DNA of 37,449 bases from Puniceicoccus vermicola (GCF_014230055.1 NZ_JACHVA010000140.1:1-37449), one strand, 5' to 3'. Counted from the first letter of the stretch, positions 1 to 8,285 are shown. Numbers and translations are program-made. The notes: generated by a model not told the origin, from the sequence alone.

Positions 1-1
1 G

Positions 2-1021
2 AGTCGCCAGAACTATTACAAAAGACGTATGGAGCGTCGAGGCAAGGAGATGGAGACCGAGGCCGTGGTGGACTGGGTCAATCGTGAACGTGCGGTGCAA
101 CCGCAGTTAGGAGGCTTAAAACTGCACCATCGGATGAAAGAACAAGAGGTTCCTTTCCAACTGGGCCGCGACCGGTTCTTTGACCTGTTGAGGGAGAAAG
201 ACTTACTGGTCAAGCCGGAGCCGAGCACACCGCGCACAACTCAGTGGAAAGAGTATCTTCCCGTATTCCCCAATATCGTGGCTGAACGTCCGGCCGAGGC
301 TCCGGAGGAAGTGTGGCTTTGCGATCTAACATACATCGCAACCGACGAAGGCTTCCAGTATCTTTTTTTGATCAGCGACCAGTTCTCGCGAAAAATCGTT
401 GGTTATCATCTCAGCGATACGATGGAGACAACGGACGCCCTTGAGGCGCTGCGTAAGGCTTGTGGCAGCCTGACTCCGGGCAAAAAACCACGGCACCACT
501 CCGATAGAGGATGCCAATACTGCAGCCATAAGTATGTCAACGAACTGCACAACCGCGGTATCTCGGTGAGTATGACCGAAGTGAATCATTGCTACGAAAA
601 CTCACAGGCCGAACGGCTCAACGGCATACTTAAGCAGGAATACGGACTCGGGAGAAAACTCCCGTCAAAAGCGATGGCAGCAAAGATGGTAGAGCACGCT
701 ATCGAGTGCTTCAATACGATCCGTCCACACCGTGCTCTGGAAATGAACTACCCGGAGCGAGTCCATCGCCGCCCCGCCCCAGTTACAAAGTGGTCCGGGT
801 TCAGGACATGGTTTACAGAAAAGGTTCAGGAGATGGTTTACACTTTCAGTTGCCGGTTCGCTATTCTCCAAAGTTCAGCGTTCGAAGTTCGACGTTCGAA
901 GTTCGCTATCTCTGCCCTTCCCCTCCAACACCCCCGAAGAAACGGCTATCGCCGTTCCTCTACAACACGAACGGCTCCTCGCCGAAACCGCCTTCCAACA
1001 AAACCAAGAGGGAGCGACTAA
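2..1021 (+). pseudogene. IS3-family transposase (OrfB part), truncated at both ends
   Basis: DDE/rve-type integrase domain of an IS3-family transposase, entering the window in frame 2 (residues SRQNYYKRR precede the first ATG at 29). The catalytic pattern is visible: D in LCDLTYIATDEGFQ, D in HHSDRGCQYCS, and E in NSQAERLNGILKQE, followed by NTIRPHRALEMNYPERVH. It is nearly identical to the minus-strand copy at 5253-6464. That comparison shows that this copy keeps 59 bases (649-707) missing from the other copy. Similarity to the other copy stops near position 780, so about the last 11 native residues and the IS right end are gone; the reading frame runs on to 1021 through unrelated repeat sequence. 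The N-terminal OrfA part lies outside the window, so only the 3' truncation is certain. Confidence 0.85.
798..842 (+). repeat. Two tandem 20-bp motifs at the truncation point of the IS copy
   Basis: GGTTCAGGACATGGTTTACA at 798-817 is followed at 823-842 by the same motif with one change (C to G at position 10). They sit just where the transposase loses similarity to its sister copy. They may be terminal sequence of another, lost insertion element; that origin is a guess. Confidence 0.5.
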
Positions 1022-1110
1022 AATTCGATCTTCACCGTTCCCGAAAATCCAAAGTTCAAAGTTCAGCGCTGTCAGTCCCGCGACTGCGGCGATTCGAAGT
1101 TCGCCATTTC
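862..1110 (+). repeat. Dispersed intergenic repeat, copy A
   Basis: Matches 6530-6806 in long blocks in the same order: the hairpin core GAAACGGCTATCGCCGTTCC (arms AACGGC/GCCGTT around TATC), then an 'ACGAACGGCTCC' block, an 'ACTAAAATTCGATCTTCACC' block and a 'CAGCGCTGTCAGTCCCGCGA' block. It also contains many short GTTCGAAGTTCG-like direct repeats (870-905). The hairpin core recurs, degraded, near 22041-22062 and 22967-22986. There is no coding potential; reading frames through it are by-products. Confidence 0.75.
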
Positions 1111-1124
1111 CTCCCTCCCTCCGC

Positions 1125-1259
1125 CTATTTCTTCTTCGGGTTGGGCGCGATCACCTTCTTGCTATCAATGATGCGTTGTTTTTCTTTCTGCACCCCGTCG
1201 TTTCGGATCTGCTTTTGGTTCTGGCTCTTCTGTTTGGATTTTGGAGATTTGTCGCCCAT
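1125..1259 (-). CDS. 44-aa basic MGDKSPKSK-type small protein
   Basis: An ATG at 1259 opens a 44-codon frame ending in TAG at 1125. The product begins MGDKSPKSKQKSQNQKQ, is rich in Lys and Gln and ends in PNPKKK. Small proteins with this MGDKSPKSK opening occur as conserved hypotheticals in many bacteria (recalled family knowledge); the function is unknown. It is hydrophilic, with no signal peptide or membrane segment, and so probably cytoplasmic, possibly nucleic-acid binding because of its charge. No clear Shine-Dalgarno is seen. It lies downstream of and co-oriented with the GT4-GH130 genes, 75 bases after the GH130 stop, but may be transcribed alone. The recognisable N-terminal motif is the main support for it being real. 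Confidence 0.65.
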   Translation of the reverse strand: MGDKSPKSKQKSQNQKQIRNDGVQKEKQRIIDSKKVIAPNPKKK

Positions 1260-1334
1260 GGTATAAGTGAATTAGTGGTATCGGTGAAGGTTCGCGGAAA
1301 GTCCTTGAACCGGAGAGTGAATGCAAAAGGTTCC

Positions 1335-2798
1335 CTAAGCTTTGGCCTGCAGAGCGGCGAGGAGCGGTCCTAACGGTGTTGTCGCGATCACCGTAGCCCG
1401 ATCACTGATGGCGTAGGGCAGTATCAGAGTTTCGCCGTGAAGCATCGCACCGCAGGTGTATACGACATTGGGAACATAGCCCTCGCGCTCCCCGGCTTCG
1501 GCGGAAAGCAGTGGCTTGCTCAAGCGTCCGATCACCCGAGTCGGATCGTCCAGGTCGAGGAGGACGGCACCGATACTGTATTCGCGCATTGGCCCAACAC
1601 CGTGAGTGACCACGAGCCAGCCGGCTTCGGTTTCGATCGGGGAACCGCAGTTGCCGATTTTAACACATTCCCAAGGCTGTTCCGGTCGGAGGATGACTTG
1701 CGGATTACTCCAATGGTGGGGGCTATGGGAAAACATGATGAGCAGGTTCTCATCGTCTTGCCTCGAAAGCATGGCATAGCGCCCGTTAATACGCCGGGGG
1801 AAGAGAGCCATGCCCTTGTTCTGCACACCGTCTCCGTTCAGCGTAAGAATGCTGAAATGGAGAAAGTCCTTCGTCCGAATGAACTGAGGCAGGATGTTAT
1901 GCCCGTTGTAGGCGGTGTAAGTCGCGTTGTAGGTGACCGTGCCATCGTCTTCCGTGAATCGAACGAACCGGGCATCCTCAATCCCCTTGGCCTCGTTCAA
2001 TGAGACCGGAAAGATGATGCGTTCGCTGACCGCCAATTGATCCGAGAATTGGATATCGTAGTTCGAATCGGCCAACCACTTGATGAACTCGAGAGCCCTG
2101 TCAAAGTGATGGGACCTCGCGTGAGGCTTGCGACTCATAGCGGTCAGATTCCGCTCCAGTTCGCCCAAAGTAAAGTGCTCCGGGAGCTCCTTCAAAGCAT
2201 CGATGACAAAGCCGTGATGCAGCCCCATTTCCCCCAGTTTCAAGATGAAGCTGGGTTTATGATAGGTGGGATCCGGGATCACCTCCGGTGGACTGACGTA
2301 GCGGGAGACTTTGTCCAGTGAGATCTTACCCGATGCTTCGATCGTCCCGGCACGAAATTCAATCGAGGAGATGTGCCCTTCCCCAGTCGCCCGCAGACTC
2401 ATGATAAAGCGAAGGCCTCCCTCGGGAGCATCGTCCTGATTCGGATGCGCGACCATCGACGGATTGAAGAGGGCCGCGGACTCAAGCGCGTATTCCCCGG
2501 AGAAAAGCGCCCCGATCAAAAATTTGCGCGGGTCCGATAGTGCGCCGGGATTGCGAATGTGACGACGAACCAATTCGTAATGCCTCATCAATTGCGCATC
2601 GATGTGATAATGCCGCTTCCCAAAATCACGACGCACCACGGCCAACTGAGACTCCACTTCCTCATCATCAAGCATGTCGACTCGCTCGATGATCGCCTTG
2701 ATCAACTCGCTCCTCCCGGGAAGGAACGATCGAAGAATGACCCGCTTGTCCGAGGGAAGCAGCTTGAATGGGTGACGCTTTAGCAAGATTTTATTCAT
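1335..2798 (-). CDS. GH130-family glycoside phosphorylase/hydrolase
   Basis: A 487-aa five-bladed beta-propeller type protein of family GH130, whose members phosphorolyse or hydrolyse beta-mannosides (mannosyl-glucose, mannooligosaccharides, Man-GlcNAc). The family is recognised from the block HGVGPMREYSIGAVLLDLDD (residues 399-418) followed by the GRLSKPLL and EGYVPNVVYTCGAML segments, and from the upstream NKGMALFPRRINGRYAMLSR and CGSPIETEAGWLV blades. The long N-terminal extension (about 120 residues, predicted helical) fits the longer GH130 members. No signal peptide is visible, so it is cytoplasmic. It lies 24 bases after the GT4 gene on the same strand, so the two probably form an operon that builds or recycles a mannose-containing glycan. 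The exact substrate cannot be told. The start ATG lacks a good ribosome binding site and may rely on readthrough from the upstream gene. Confidence 0.85.
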   Translation of the reverse strand: MNKILLKRHPFKLLPSDKRVILRSFLPGRSELIKAIIERVDMLDDEEVESQLAVVRRDFGKRHYHIDAQLMRHYELVRRHIRNPGALSDPRKFLIGALFSGEYALESAALFNPSMVAHPNQDDAPEGGLRFIMSLRATGEGHISSIEFRAGTIEASGKISLDKVSRYVSPPEVIPDPTYHKPSFILKLGEMGLHHGFVIDALKELPEHFTLGELERNLTAMSRKPHARSHHFDRALEFIKWLADSNYDIQFSDQLAVSERIIFPVSLNEAKGIEDARFVRFTEDDGTVTYNATYTAYNGHNILPQFIRTKDFLHFSILTLNGDGVQNKGMALFPRRINGRYAMLSRQDDENLLIMFSHSPHHWSNPQVILRPEQPWECVKIGNCGSPIETEAGWLVVTHGVGPMREYSIGAVLLDLDDPTRVIGRLSKPLLSAEAGEREGYVPNVVYTCGAMLHGETLILPYAISDRATVIATTPLGPLLAALQAKA

Positions 2799-2822
2799 GG
2801 TGAGTAGACGGGAGACAACGCC

Positions 2823-5099
2823 TCACGTGGCGGCGGGCGTCATTTCGAGCTCGGCATCATTCATGTCGGTGAGGGAGAGGTGAAAGGCCAGCGTCGACTC
2901 CGCGCCCTGGTTCTCATTAACCCGATCGGAATGAAGCCCATCCCCACAGCCACCGGAGGAAAAATCATAGAGAGGCAGGCCCAGATCATTGCGCCCGAGG
3001 AACCATTCAAAGGCACGCTTCGCCTCAGTCAGCCAACGCGTATCCTGCGTTGCACGATAAGCCACTTGGCACGCGGCAATCATCGCCTGGGCTTCGACCG
3101 GTTGCTGATCGAAATCCGCTCGGACCCCCTCTTCTGAATAGAATCCGTTACTCCCAATCGGACGAAAACACCCCTCCCGGGTGGTCTGGACCGAGGCCAG
3201 CCAAGCGAGCGACTTCAATCCGATATCCAATGCCTCGGCGTCATCGTTGCGCTGAGCGCTCAAAATCATGGCTTGGCAAATACGGGCATTCTCATAGGTC
3301 AGACTCCTCTCAAACCAAGGCCAACTCTCTGTCGCATGCGCCCGCCAAAGGACCTTGAGTCGATCGGTCAAATCACGCTCCATCGCAACAGCCTCCTGAT
3401 TGCCGGAATCGTATTGGAGAAACTCATCCACCCCAATCATCGCAAAAGCCCAGGCGCGCGGAGAGGTAAACGATTCAACCACCGGTAGACCTGCTTCGAA
3501 GAGCCTCGCAGAAAGCCGTTGCCGATGTTGGTTAGCGGCTCGGGCCGCACCTACGCCCGTAGCCCAGAGGCTGCGACCGTGACTATCCTCGCTGCCAGCA
3601 TGCTCCAGCCACTCGCGCTGAAAACTCATAAAATTGCGGAAGCGTCCCGTATCGTAATCGAGGGATGCGGCGAGAAAGGCGAGATAGACCGAGGTCAAAC
3701 GATCCACGTTCGGCTCGCTCGACGCTGCTTCTTTTTCGGCCATCAGAACACAGAGAATGAAAGCCCGTGCATTATCATCCACACAGTAACCCTCATGAAA
3801 GTTGGGGACACTAAAGATGGCGTGCTGAAAGATACCAGTGCCATCACTCATGCGGGCGACGTGCTTGAATTGGCGACTAGGAAGGAGCCGCGGCCGATTT
3901 TCGAGCGTCCACCCGGCAACCGCCGTGCGTGGGGCGGCCCGCCGATCCGCACAAGCGTGGGCGAATGTATCCAAATACTGTCTCCCCACTGAGGGCCAGA
4001 TCATGCCTCGCCCGACTGCGTAGGCCTTCTCCTGCATCGACTGCATGTGCAAGGGATCATCCAACAAACCACAGATCGAGGCTGCCATGGCGGCAGAGTC
4101 GTGAAAAGGCACCAGCGCTCCCTGTCCGTCAGCCAGCAATTCTTCGGCATGCCAATAGGGCGTCGAAACAACGACCTTCCCTGAACCAAAAGCATAGGCC
4201 AAGGTTCCGGAAGTAATTTGTGACTTATCCAGGTAGGGAGTCACATAGATATCGGCCGCACCGATAAACTCCTGCAACTCCTCGGCCGAGACATAGCGAT
4301 TGTGAAAAATCACATGCTTCTGCACCTCGTTCCGATCCGCCAGGGCAATCAGTCCGAGGCGGTAGCGCTCGCCATCTCTCTCGATCAATTTCGGGTGGGT
4401 AGCCCCAAGGATCACATACACCACTTCCGGATGACGTTTGATGACCGCCGGGAGCGCCTCGATCACATGCTCGATTCCCTTTCCCGGACCGATCAATCCG
4501 AAAGTGAGCAAGACCTTGCGGTCGCTGATGCCGAGCCGGTCTTTATAGAAATCAACGGGTTTAAAATCCACATCCGGGATGCCATGCGGGATGACGTCGA
4601 TCTTCGACTCCTCCACCCCATAGACCGAGTGAAGAATCTCCCTCCCCTTCCGACTCATGACGACCAGACGATCACTCAAACTCGTGAGCGATTTCATCAC
4701 CGAACTCTGCTCCTTGGTGGGATTTTCGAGGATAGTATGGAGCGTCGTAACGATAGGCATACGCACCTCTTTCAGCAGCATAATCAAATAACTACCAGCT
4801 GGACCGCCATAAATACCGAACTCATGCTGCACGCAGAGCACGTCAGCATTCTTAAAATTCAGAACATCGGCGATCCGACGGTAGGATCGCAAATCCTTCT
4901 CCTGAAACTGCAAACGCACCGCCTCCGGATAGTCATATCCCTCCGGCGTATCCGTAACCGCAGCCACGTAACAATCCGCCCCTGGGGCCTCGGCATGGAT
5001 ACTCTCATAGAGATCGCGAGTAAAGGTAGAGATACCGCACAACCGCGGCACGAAATTTCCGAGAAACGCAATGCCCTTCGGATACTCCAGGGCGCTCAA
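2823..5099 (-). CDS. GT4-family glycosyltransferase with C-terminal helical (toroid-like) domain
   Basis: A 758-aa two-domain protein. Residues about 1-390 form a GT-B glycosyltransferase of family 4: the N-terminal FLGNFVPRLCGISTFTRDL, the acceptor-side VQHEFGIYGG, the nucleotide-sugar part HGIPDVDF...LLTFGLIGPGKGIEHVIEAL, and the donor-binding ADIYVTPYLDKSQITSGTLA...STPYWHAEELL with the conserved Glu pair. From about 410 on (HVARMSDGTGIFQHAIF, then YCVDDNARAFILCVL) it resembles an (alpha/alpha)6 helical domain. The start is a TTG at 5099 preceded by TAAGGAGT, one of the clearest Shine-Dalgarno sites in the window. It has no signal peptide. It is the first gene of a pair with the GH130 gene, and such GT4/GH130 neighbours recur in other bacteria (recalled). 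The sugar transferred, probably mannose, is inferred only from GH130 context. Confidence 0.85.
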   Translation of the reverse strand: MSALEYPKGIAFLGNFVPRLCGISTFTRDLYESIHAEAPGADCYVAAVTDTPEGYDYPEAVRLQFQEKDLRSYRRIADVLNFKNADVLCVQHEFGIYGGPAGSYLIMLLKEVRMPIVTTLHTILENPTKEQSSVMKSLTSLSDRLVVMSRKGREILHSVYGVEESKIDVIPHGIPDVDFKPVDFYKDRLGISDRKVLLTFGLIGPGKGIEHVIEALPAVIKRHPEVVYVILGATHPKLIERDGERYRLGLIALADRNEVQKHVIFHNRYVSAEELQEFIGAADIYVTPYLDKSQITSGTLAYAFGSGKVVVSTPYWHAEELLADGQGALVPFHDSAAMAASICGLLDDPLHMQSMQEKAYAVGRGMIWPSVGRQYLDTFAHACADRRAAPRTAVAGWTLENRPRLLPSRQFKHVARMSDGTGIFQHAIFSVPNFHEGYCVDDNARAFILCVLMAEKEAASSEPNVDRLTSVYLAFLAASLDYDTGRFRNFMSFQREWLEHAGSEDSHGRSLWATGVGAARAANQHRQRLSARLFEAGLPVVESFTSPRAWAFAMIGVDEFLQYDSGNQEAVAMERDLTDRLKVLWRAHATESWPWFERSLTYENARICQAMILSAQRNDDAEALDIGLKSLAWLASVQTTREGCFRPIGSNGFYSEEGVRADFDQQPVEAQAMIAACQVAYRATQDTRWLTEAKRAFEWFLGRNDLGLPLYDFSSGGCGDGLHSDRVNENQGAESTLAFHLSLTDMNDAELEMTPAAT

Positions 5100-5103
5100 A
5101 TAG

Positions 5104-5111
5104 ACTCCTTA
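5104..5111 (-). promoter_or_regulatory. Ribosome binding site fixing the TTG start of the GT4 gene
   Basis: On the minus strand TTAAGGAG precedes the TTG at 5097-5099 by about five bases. Most genes in this window lack such a site, so this one decides the unusual start. Confidence 0.6.
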
Positions 5112-5214
5112 ACAACAAACTGCATGAAATGAAGCTACTGCCGAGTCCAAGAACAAGCAACCAGAATAAAAACGGTGAACACCAGCGTTGGGACAGGTTT
5201 CAGTTGCCGGTTCA

Positions 5215-6514
5215 TGTCCAATCCTGATTTAAAGTTGTCAGTATAGTTTTGGTTATTGTTTGCGTTGTAAGAGGATTAATTGAGGGAGACATTCGCCCCC
5301 ATGGGGGCGGCGCGGCGATGGACTCGCTCCGGGTAGTTCATTTCCAGAGCACGGTGTGGACGGATCGTATTGAAGCAGTCCGTATTCCTGCTTAAGTATG
5401 CCGTTGAGCCGTTCGGCCTGTGAGTTTTCGTAGCAATGATTCACTTCGGTCATACTCACCGAGATACCGCGGCTGCGCAGTTCGTTGACGTAGATATGGC
5501 TGCAATATTGGCATCCTCGATCGGAGTGGTGCCGCGGTTTCTTGCCCGGGGTGAGGCCGCGACAAGCCTTACGCAGTGCCTCAAGGGCGTCCCGGGTCTC
5601 CATCGTATCGCTGAGATAATGGCCAACGATTTTTCGCGAGAACTGGTCGCTGATCAGGAACAGATACTGGAAGCCTTCGTCGGTTGCGATGTATGTCAGA
5701 TCGCAAAGCCACACTTCCTCCGGAGCTTCGGCCGGACGTTCAGCCACGATGTTCGGGAATACGGGAAGATAGTCTTTCCACTGAGTTGTGCGCGGAGTGC
5801 TCGGCTCCGGCTTTACCAGTAAGTCCTTCTCCCTCAACAGGTCGAAGAACCGGTCGCGGCCGAGTTGAAAAGGAACCTCCTGCTCTTTCATCCGATGGTG
5901 CAGCTTTAAGCCACCTAACTGCGGTTGCACCGCACGTTCACGATTGACCCAGTCCACCACGGCCTCGGCCTCCATCTCCTTGCCCCGGCGCTCCCTACGT
6001 CTCTTGTAATAATTCTGGCGACTCATCCCCAGATAGCGGCAACAACGGCTCACGATACCCCGGACCCCTTCGTTGCGTTCGACGCTCCTTCGGGCCGATT
6101 CCCACCGGCTTTTTTTTTTAAACTCCTCCACGTCCTTATACCCCGCTCGCTCACAGGCTATCTCCAGGAATGACTTCTCCACTTCACCGGCGATAAACTG
6201 ATCGGCCACCGCCTTCTCCAATTGCTTCACCCGCTCACGCAGACGCTTGAGTTCTATCTGTTCTTCTGGCGTTTCCACACGAACTATCTTGGGCAGCATC
6301 CCCTTCTTTCCAAACTCTTTCAGCCAGCCATGGATCGTCCGTGTTCCGGATATCCCGTAGTGACGACGGGCCTGCGTGATCGTCTCAAAACGACCATCCT
6401 CTAATTCCCGGACCACTCGCAACTTGAAGCTTTCGCTGTAGCGTATCGCACTTTTTGTTTTCATCGGTTTTCCTTTCTTTTGCAAAAACCGACAACCTAT
6501 TTCAGGTCGGGACA
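5215..6514 (-). mobile_element. IS3-family insertion sequence, about 1300 bp, transposase-defective
   Basis: The ends are inferred from imperfect terminal inverted repeats: TGTCCAATCCTGATTTAAAG starting at 5215 and, on the other strand from 6514, TGTCCCGACCTGAAATAGG, followed in both by TTGTC. Both begin with the TG expected for IS3-family ends. The flanking triplets TCA and TCC do not match, so no clean target duplication is visible; the flanks may have recombined. The element lies upstream of the GT4 gene and carries the sister copy of the transposase at the left window edge. Confidence 0.75.
5253..6464 (-). pseudogene. IS3-family transposase with a 59-bp frameshifting deletion
   Basis: The start at 6464 (MKTKSAIRYSESFKLRVV) is supported by AAAGGAAA seven bases upstream. 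Residues 1-100 are the OrfA-like helix-turn-helix (RHYGISGTRTIHGWLKEFG) and leucine-zipper-like segment (IELKRLRERVKQLEKAV). A run of ten A (6110-6119 on the plus strand, read as KKK) joins it in frame to the OrfB DDE part with LCDLTYIATDEGFQ, HHSDRGCQYCS and NSQAERLNG. After KQEYGL a 59-base segment present in the sister copy (its 649-707) is missing, which shifts the frame, so the product ends in unrelated LQYDPSTPCSG...LILLQRKQ. In the original frame the gene would end MGANVSLN with TAA at 5276-5278. The loss removes the helix after the catalytic Glu and the C-terminus, so the enzyme is probably inactive. Confidence 0.85.
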
Positions 6515-6529
6515 TCCAAGTTCAATGTT

Positions 6530-6806
6530 GAACGTTAAAAGTTTAAAGTTGGACGTTCGCCATCTCTTCCCTCCCCCGCTCACCAGTGGGGAGGTTGCTT
6601 CAGCACCTCCCTTCCCCTCCAGAACTTCCATAGAAACGGCTATCGCCGTTCCTCTCCAACACGAACGGCTCCCCGCCCCCCCTTCCAACAAAACCAAGGG
6701 TGAGCGACTAAAATTCGATCTTCACCGTTCCAAAATAGTTTAAAGTTCGAAATTCAGCGCTGTCAGTCCCGCGACTGCGGCGATTCGAAGTTCGCCATCT
6801 CCCCCT
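6530..6806 (+). repeat. Dispersed intergenic repeat, copy B
   Basis: Counterpart of 862-1110 with the same blocks in order, including the hairpin AACGGC-TATC-GCCGTT (about 6635-6652) and the CGCGACTGCGGCGATTCGAA block. It begins 16 bases beyond the IS end at 6514. It is followed by two direct copies of CACCATCCGTCATT just before the next gene. Confidence 0.75.
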
Positions 6807-6861
6807 CCCCAATCCACCATCCCCCTCCACCATCCGTCATTCACCATCCGTCATTAATAAA

Positions 6862-7173
6862 ATGAACATCGTATCCATCCTCAGCAAAGTTCCCTGGGGC
6901 CTTGTCATCGACAAATCTCCCGACGTTTTGGAGAAGGGCAAAGCCATCCTCCGCAAACTCAAAAACAACGACTCCAAGGAAGAAGCGGTCACGGACATGG
7001 CTCAGCTCCTCAACGAGCAAGGCCAACTCATCGAGATCCTTTCCGAGCAGAACCACCAACTCTTCGAAGCCGTCACCTCCCTCGCCCGCCGACAGCGGAT
7101 CCTCTGGGCCATTTCAATCCTGAGCCTCGCAACCGCAGCCGGATCCCTCCTTTACCTCGCAACCGCCCATTGA
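6862..7173 (+). CDS. Small protein with coiled-coil middle and one C-terminal membrane helix
   Basis: 103 aa, family not recognised. Residues 1-45 are basic and helical (VLEKGKAILRKLKNN). Residues 45-85 look like a coiled coil (MAQLLNEQGQLIEILSEQNH). Residues about 87-102 are hydrophobic (LWAISILSLATAAGSLLYLA) and would anchor the tail in the membrane, so the bulk probably faces the cytoplasm. The codon pattern is regular with a G/C-biased third position, which supports real coding. The start is the ATG after TCATTAATAAA; there is no Shine-Dalgarno. It stands alone between repeat regions, with no operon partner in sight. Confidence 0.6.
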   Translation: MNIVSILSKVPWGLVIDKSPDVLEKGKAILRKLKNNDSKEEAVTDMAQLLNEQGQLIEILSEQNHQLFEAVTSLARRQRILWAISILSLATAAGSLLYLATAH

Positions 7174-7440
7174 TTGCTAGCCCGAAAGAAGCAACACCTC
7201 CCGAGACGTCCAAACTCCTCCGCGAATGCTACTAGTTTAAGAGGTTGTATGGAAAGGAAACCACCCCACCAGCTGGCTCTGCCCCCCTCCTTCCCGTAGA
7301 GAGGGGAGTCTGAAATTTACAGAAAGACTACTCCCCTGTCACAGGGGGGATCCCGCGGACGCGGGATGGAGGGGTTCCTCTTCAAAAGTCCCCAATATCA
7401 AGATTTCCTCGCTAAATCCCTTAAATTACTGCCATTCATC
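7174..7440. other. Intergenic stretch without recognisable gene
   Basis: It holds a purine/pyrimidine-biased segment with two facing phrases about flat 'CCCCTC' blocks (7280-7305 and 7330-7380) that are partly complementary (GAGGGGAG against CTCCCCTG), so a structured RNA or REP-like remnant is possible. I see no supported frame. Confidence 0.3.
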
Positions 7441-7580
7441 TCCCCGCCCCACCGGGGCAAAACCCGCAAGCCCAGGGCAACGCCCTGGGGTCTCAATCCC
7501 CAAAAAAAATCGAGCCCTGAAAGGGCGACACCCGCCTCACCCGGACGGGAAAACCATGCCCTGGATAATCACGCCTCTTT
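7440..7580. repeat. Cluster of short palindromes (CAGGGCaacGCCCTG / CCCTgaaAGGG type)
   Basis: CCAGGGCAACGCCCTGG at about 7472-7488 is a perfect 7-bp-arm hairpin, and AGCCCTGAAAGGGCG at about 7512-7526 is a second palindrome. The same two kinds of palindrome occur in opposite orientation at 34340-34500, so this is a dispersed intergenic repeat family. Confidence 0.6.
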
Positions 7581-7714
7581 CAGGTCAGGTCTCAGATCTC
7601 CACCCTCCTACCGCAGCCCTCAGGTCTCAAGTTTCATCCCTCGTTTTTACTTCCCTCTCACAACTGCTCTGATTAGAACTCACCACCAGTCCCCCCCCCT
7701 TTTTCGATTTTTCA

Positions 7715-7864
7715 ATGCTCACAGATCAACTGCTCGGCAAGCTCTACAACCTGAAGCGGGATCGCGGCTCGGGCGGGGAGAAGCCTTATAAGCCGGCCTT
7801 GATTAAGCCAGGATCTTTATATTCTGCGTTCGACCCCTTTGGACTACCCGCCTCGTTAAAGTGA
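7715..7864 (+). pseudogene. N-terminal fragment of an HNH-endonuclease-like gene
   Basis: A 49-codon frame starting at ATG 7715. Its first 31 residues (LLGKLYNLKRDRGSGGEKPY, then KPALI) resemble the N-terminus of a family of HNH-type endonucleases that carry a 'KPxKPALLLALID' motif (recalled family knowledge). Fifteen of 25 residues match the fragment at 12129-12470. Right after PALI the sequence runs into a 30-bp repeat (7811-7840), and the rest of the frame is translated repeat. No catalytic part is left. Its TGA overlaps the GTG that opens the next frame. Confidence 0.5.
7811..7840 (-). repeat. 30-bp dispersed element at a gene-truncation junction (copy 1)
   Basis: Matches the reverse complement of 26215-26244 at 27 of 30 positions; the core GCGTTCGACCCCTTT is identical. 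It lies exactly between the end of the HNH-like fragment and the start of similarity to the Mpv17-like protein. It resembles REP-type elements with a GGGGTCGAACGCA end that I recall from other genomes; this link is not tested. Confidence 0.6.
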
Positions 7865-8172
7865 TCTTCGACCAACTGGTCTTCACCCCTCTGCTGTCCA
7901 TCCCCTTCATTGTCGCCTGGTTTCTTCTCTACAAGCACCACGGCCACCTCCGAACATTCTGGCAAGCCCTCACCTTCGCCAACCTCCGTTCCCGCATCCT
8001 CCCCCTCTGGGCCACCTCCCTTTGCTTCTGGCCCATGATGCTCCTCATCGTTTACAATCTTCCCAGCCAACTCCAATTCCTCCTCTTCCTCTTCGGAAAC
8101 TCCGCCTTCAGCACCCTGATGATCTTCATCGCCCGACGGCAGGGGGAGGAGTCCGACAGCGCATCTGAGTAA
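7861..8172 (+). pseudogene. Mpv17/PMP22-like membrane protein, C-terminal part only
   Basis: 103 aa from a GTG. The pattern VIFDQLVFTPLLSIPF, then an FWPMMLLIVYNLP segment and a final helix before IARR resembles the C-terminal half of Mpv17/PMP22-family membrane proteins (DQ-xxF-xP, W-P-xx-xx-xY-xP-xxxR/Q). Complete members are about 170-180 aa, so the first two membrane helices are missing. In the same frame similarity may start upstream at LWTTRLVKV, directly at the edge of the 30-bp repeat, with a stop just before it at 7804-7806. The three or four hydrophobic segments indicate an inner-membrane protein. Either a 5'-truncated remnant or a short unrelated membrane protein; it may still be translated by GTGA coupling from the preceding fragment. 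Confidence 0.5.
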
Positions 8173-8252
8173 TCCGTGGTTCAAGAATCCAACCACAGAA
8201 GGCACAGAAACCATAAAGCCTAGAAATCGACATCCTGATCAGGTGCGATGAA

Positions 8253-8285
8253 AAATTTAAATAGCAGGGATCACTATTTAAATTT
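8253..8285. promoter_or_regulatory. Perfect 12-bp inverted repeat upstream of fic (site 1)
   Basis: AAATTTAAATAG (8253-8264) and CTATTTAAATTT (8274-8285) are exact reverse complements around a 9-base spacer. The stretch is far more A+T-rich than its surroundings. It may be an operator or part of the fic promoter; without a GC stem and with the T-run only after the second site, a classical terminator is less likely. Confidence 0.6.

Noticed and set aside
706-1266. 186-codon frame overlapping the left transposase and the repeat
   Set aside because: Out of frame with the transposase and runs across a dispersed repeat and the antisense of the 44-aa gene.
4302-5132. Long plus-strand frame opposite the GT4 gene
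   Set aside because: It is the antisense shadow of a well-supported glycosyltransferase; its product has no recognisable domain.
8253-8285. Reading the first fic inverted repeat as a rho-independent terminator
   Set aside because: The stem is almost entirely A:T, with no G:C-rich part and no T-run directly after it.
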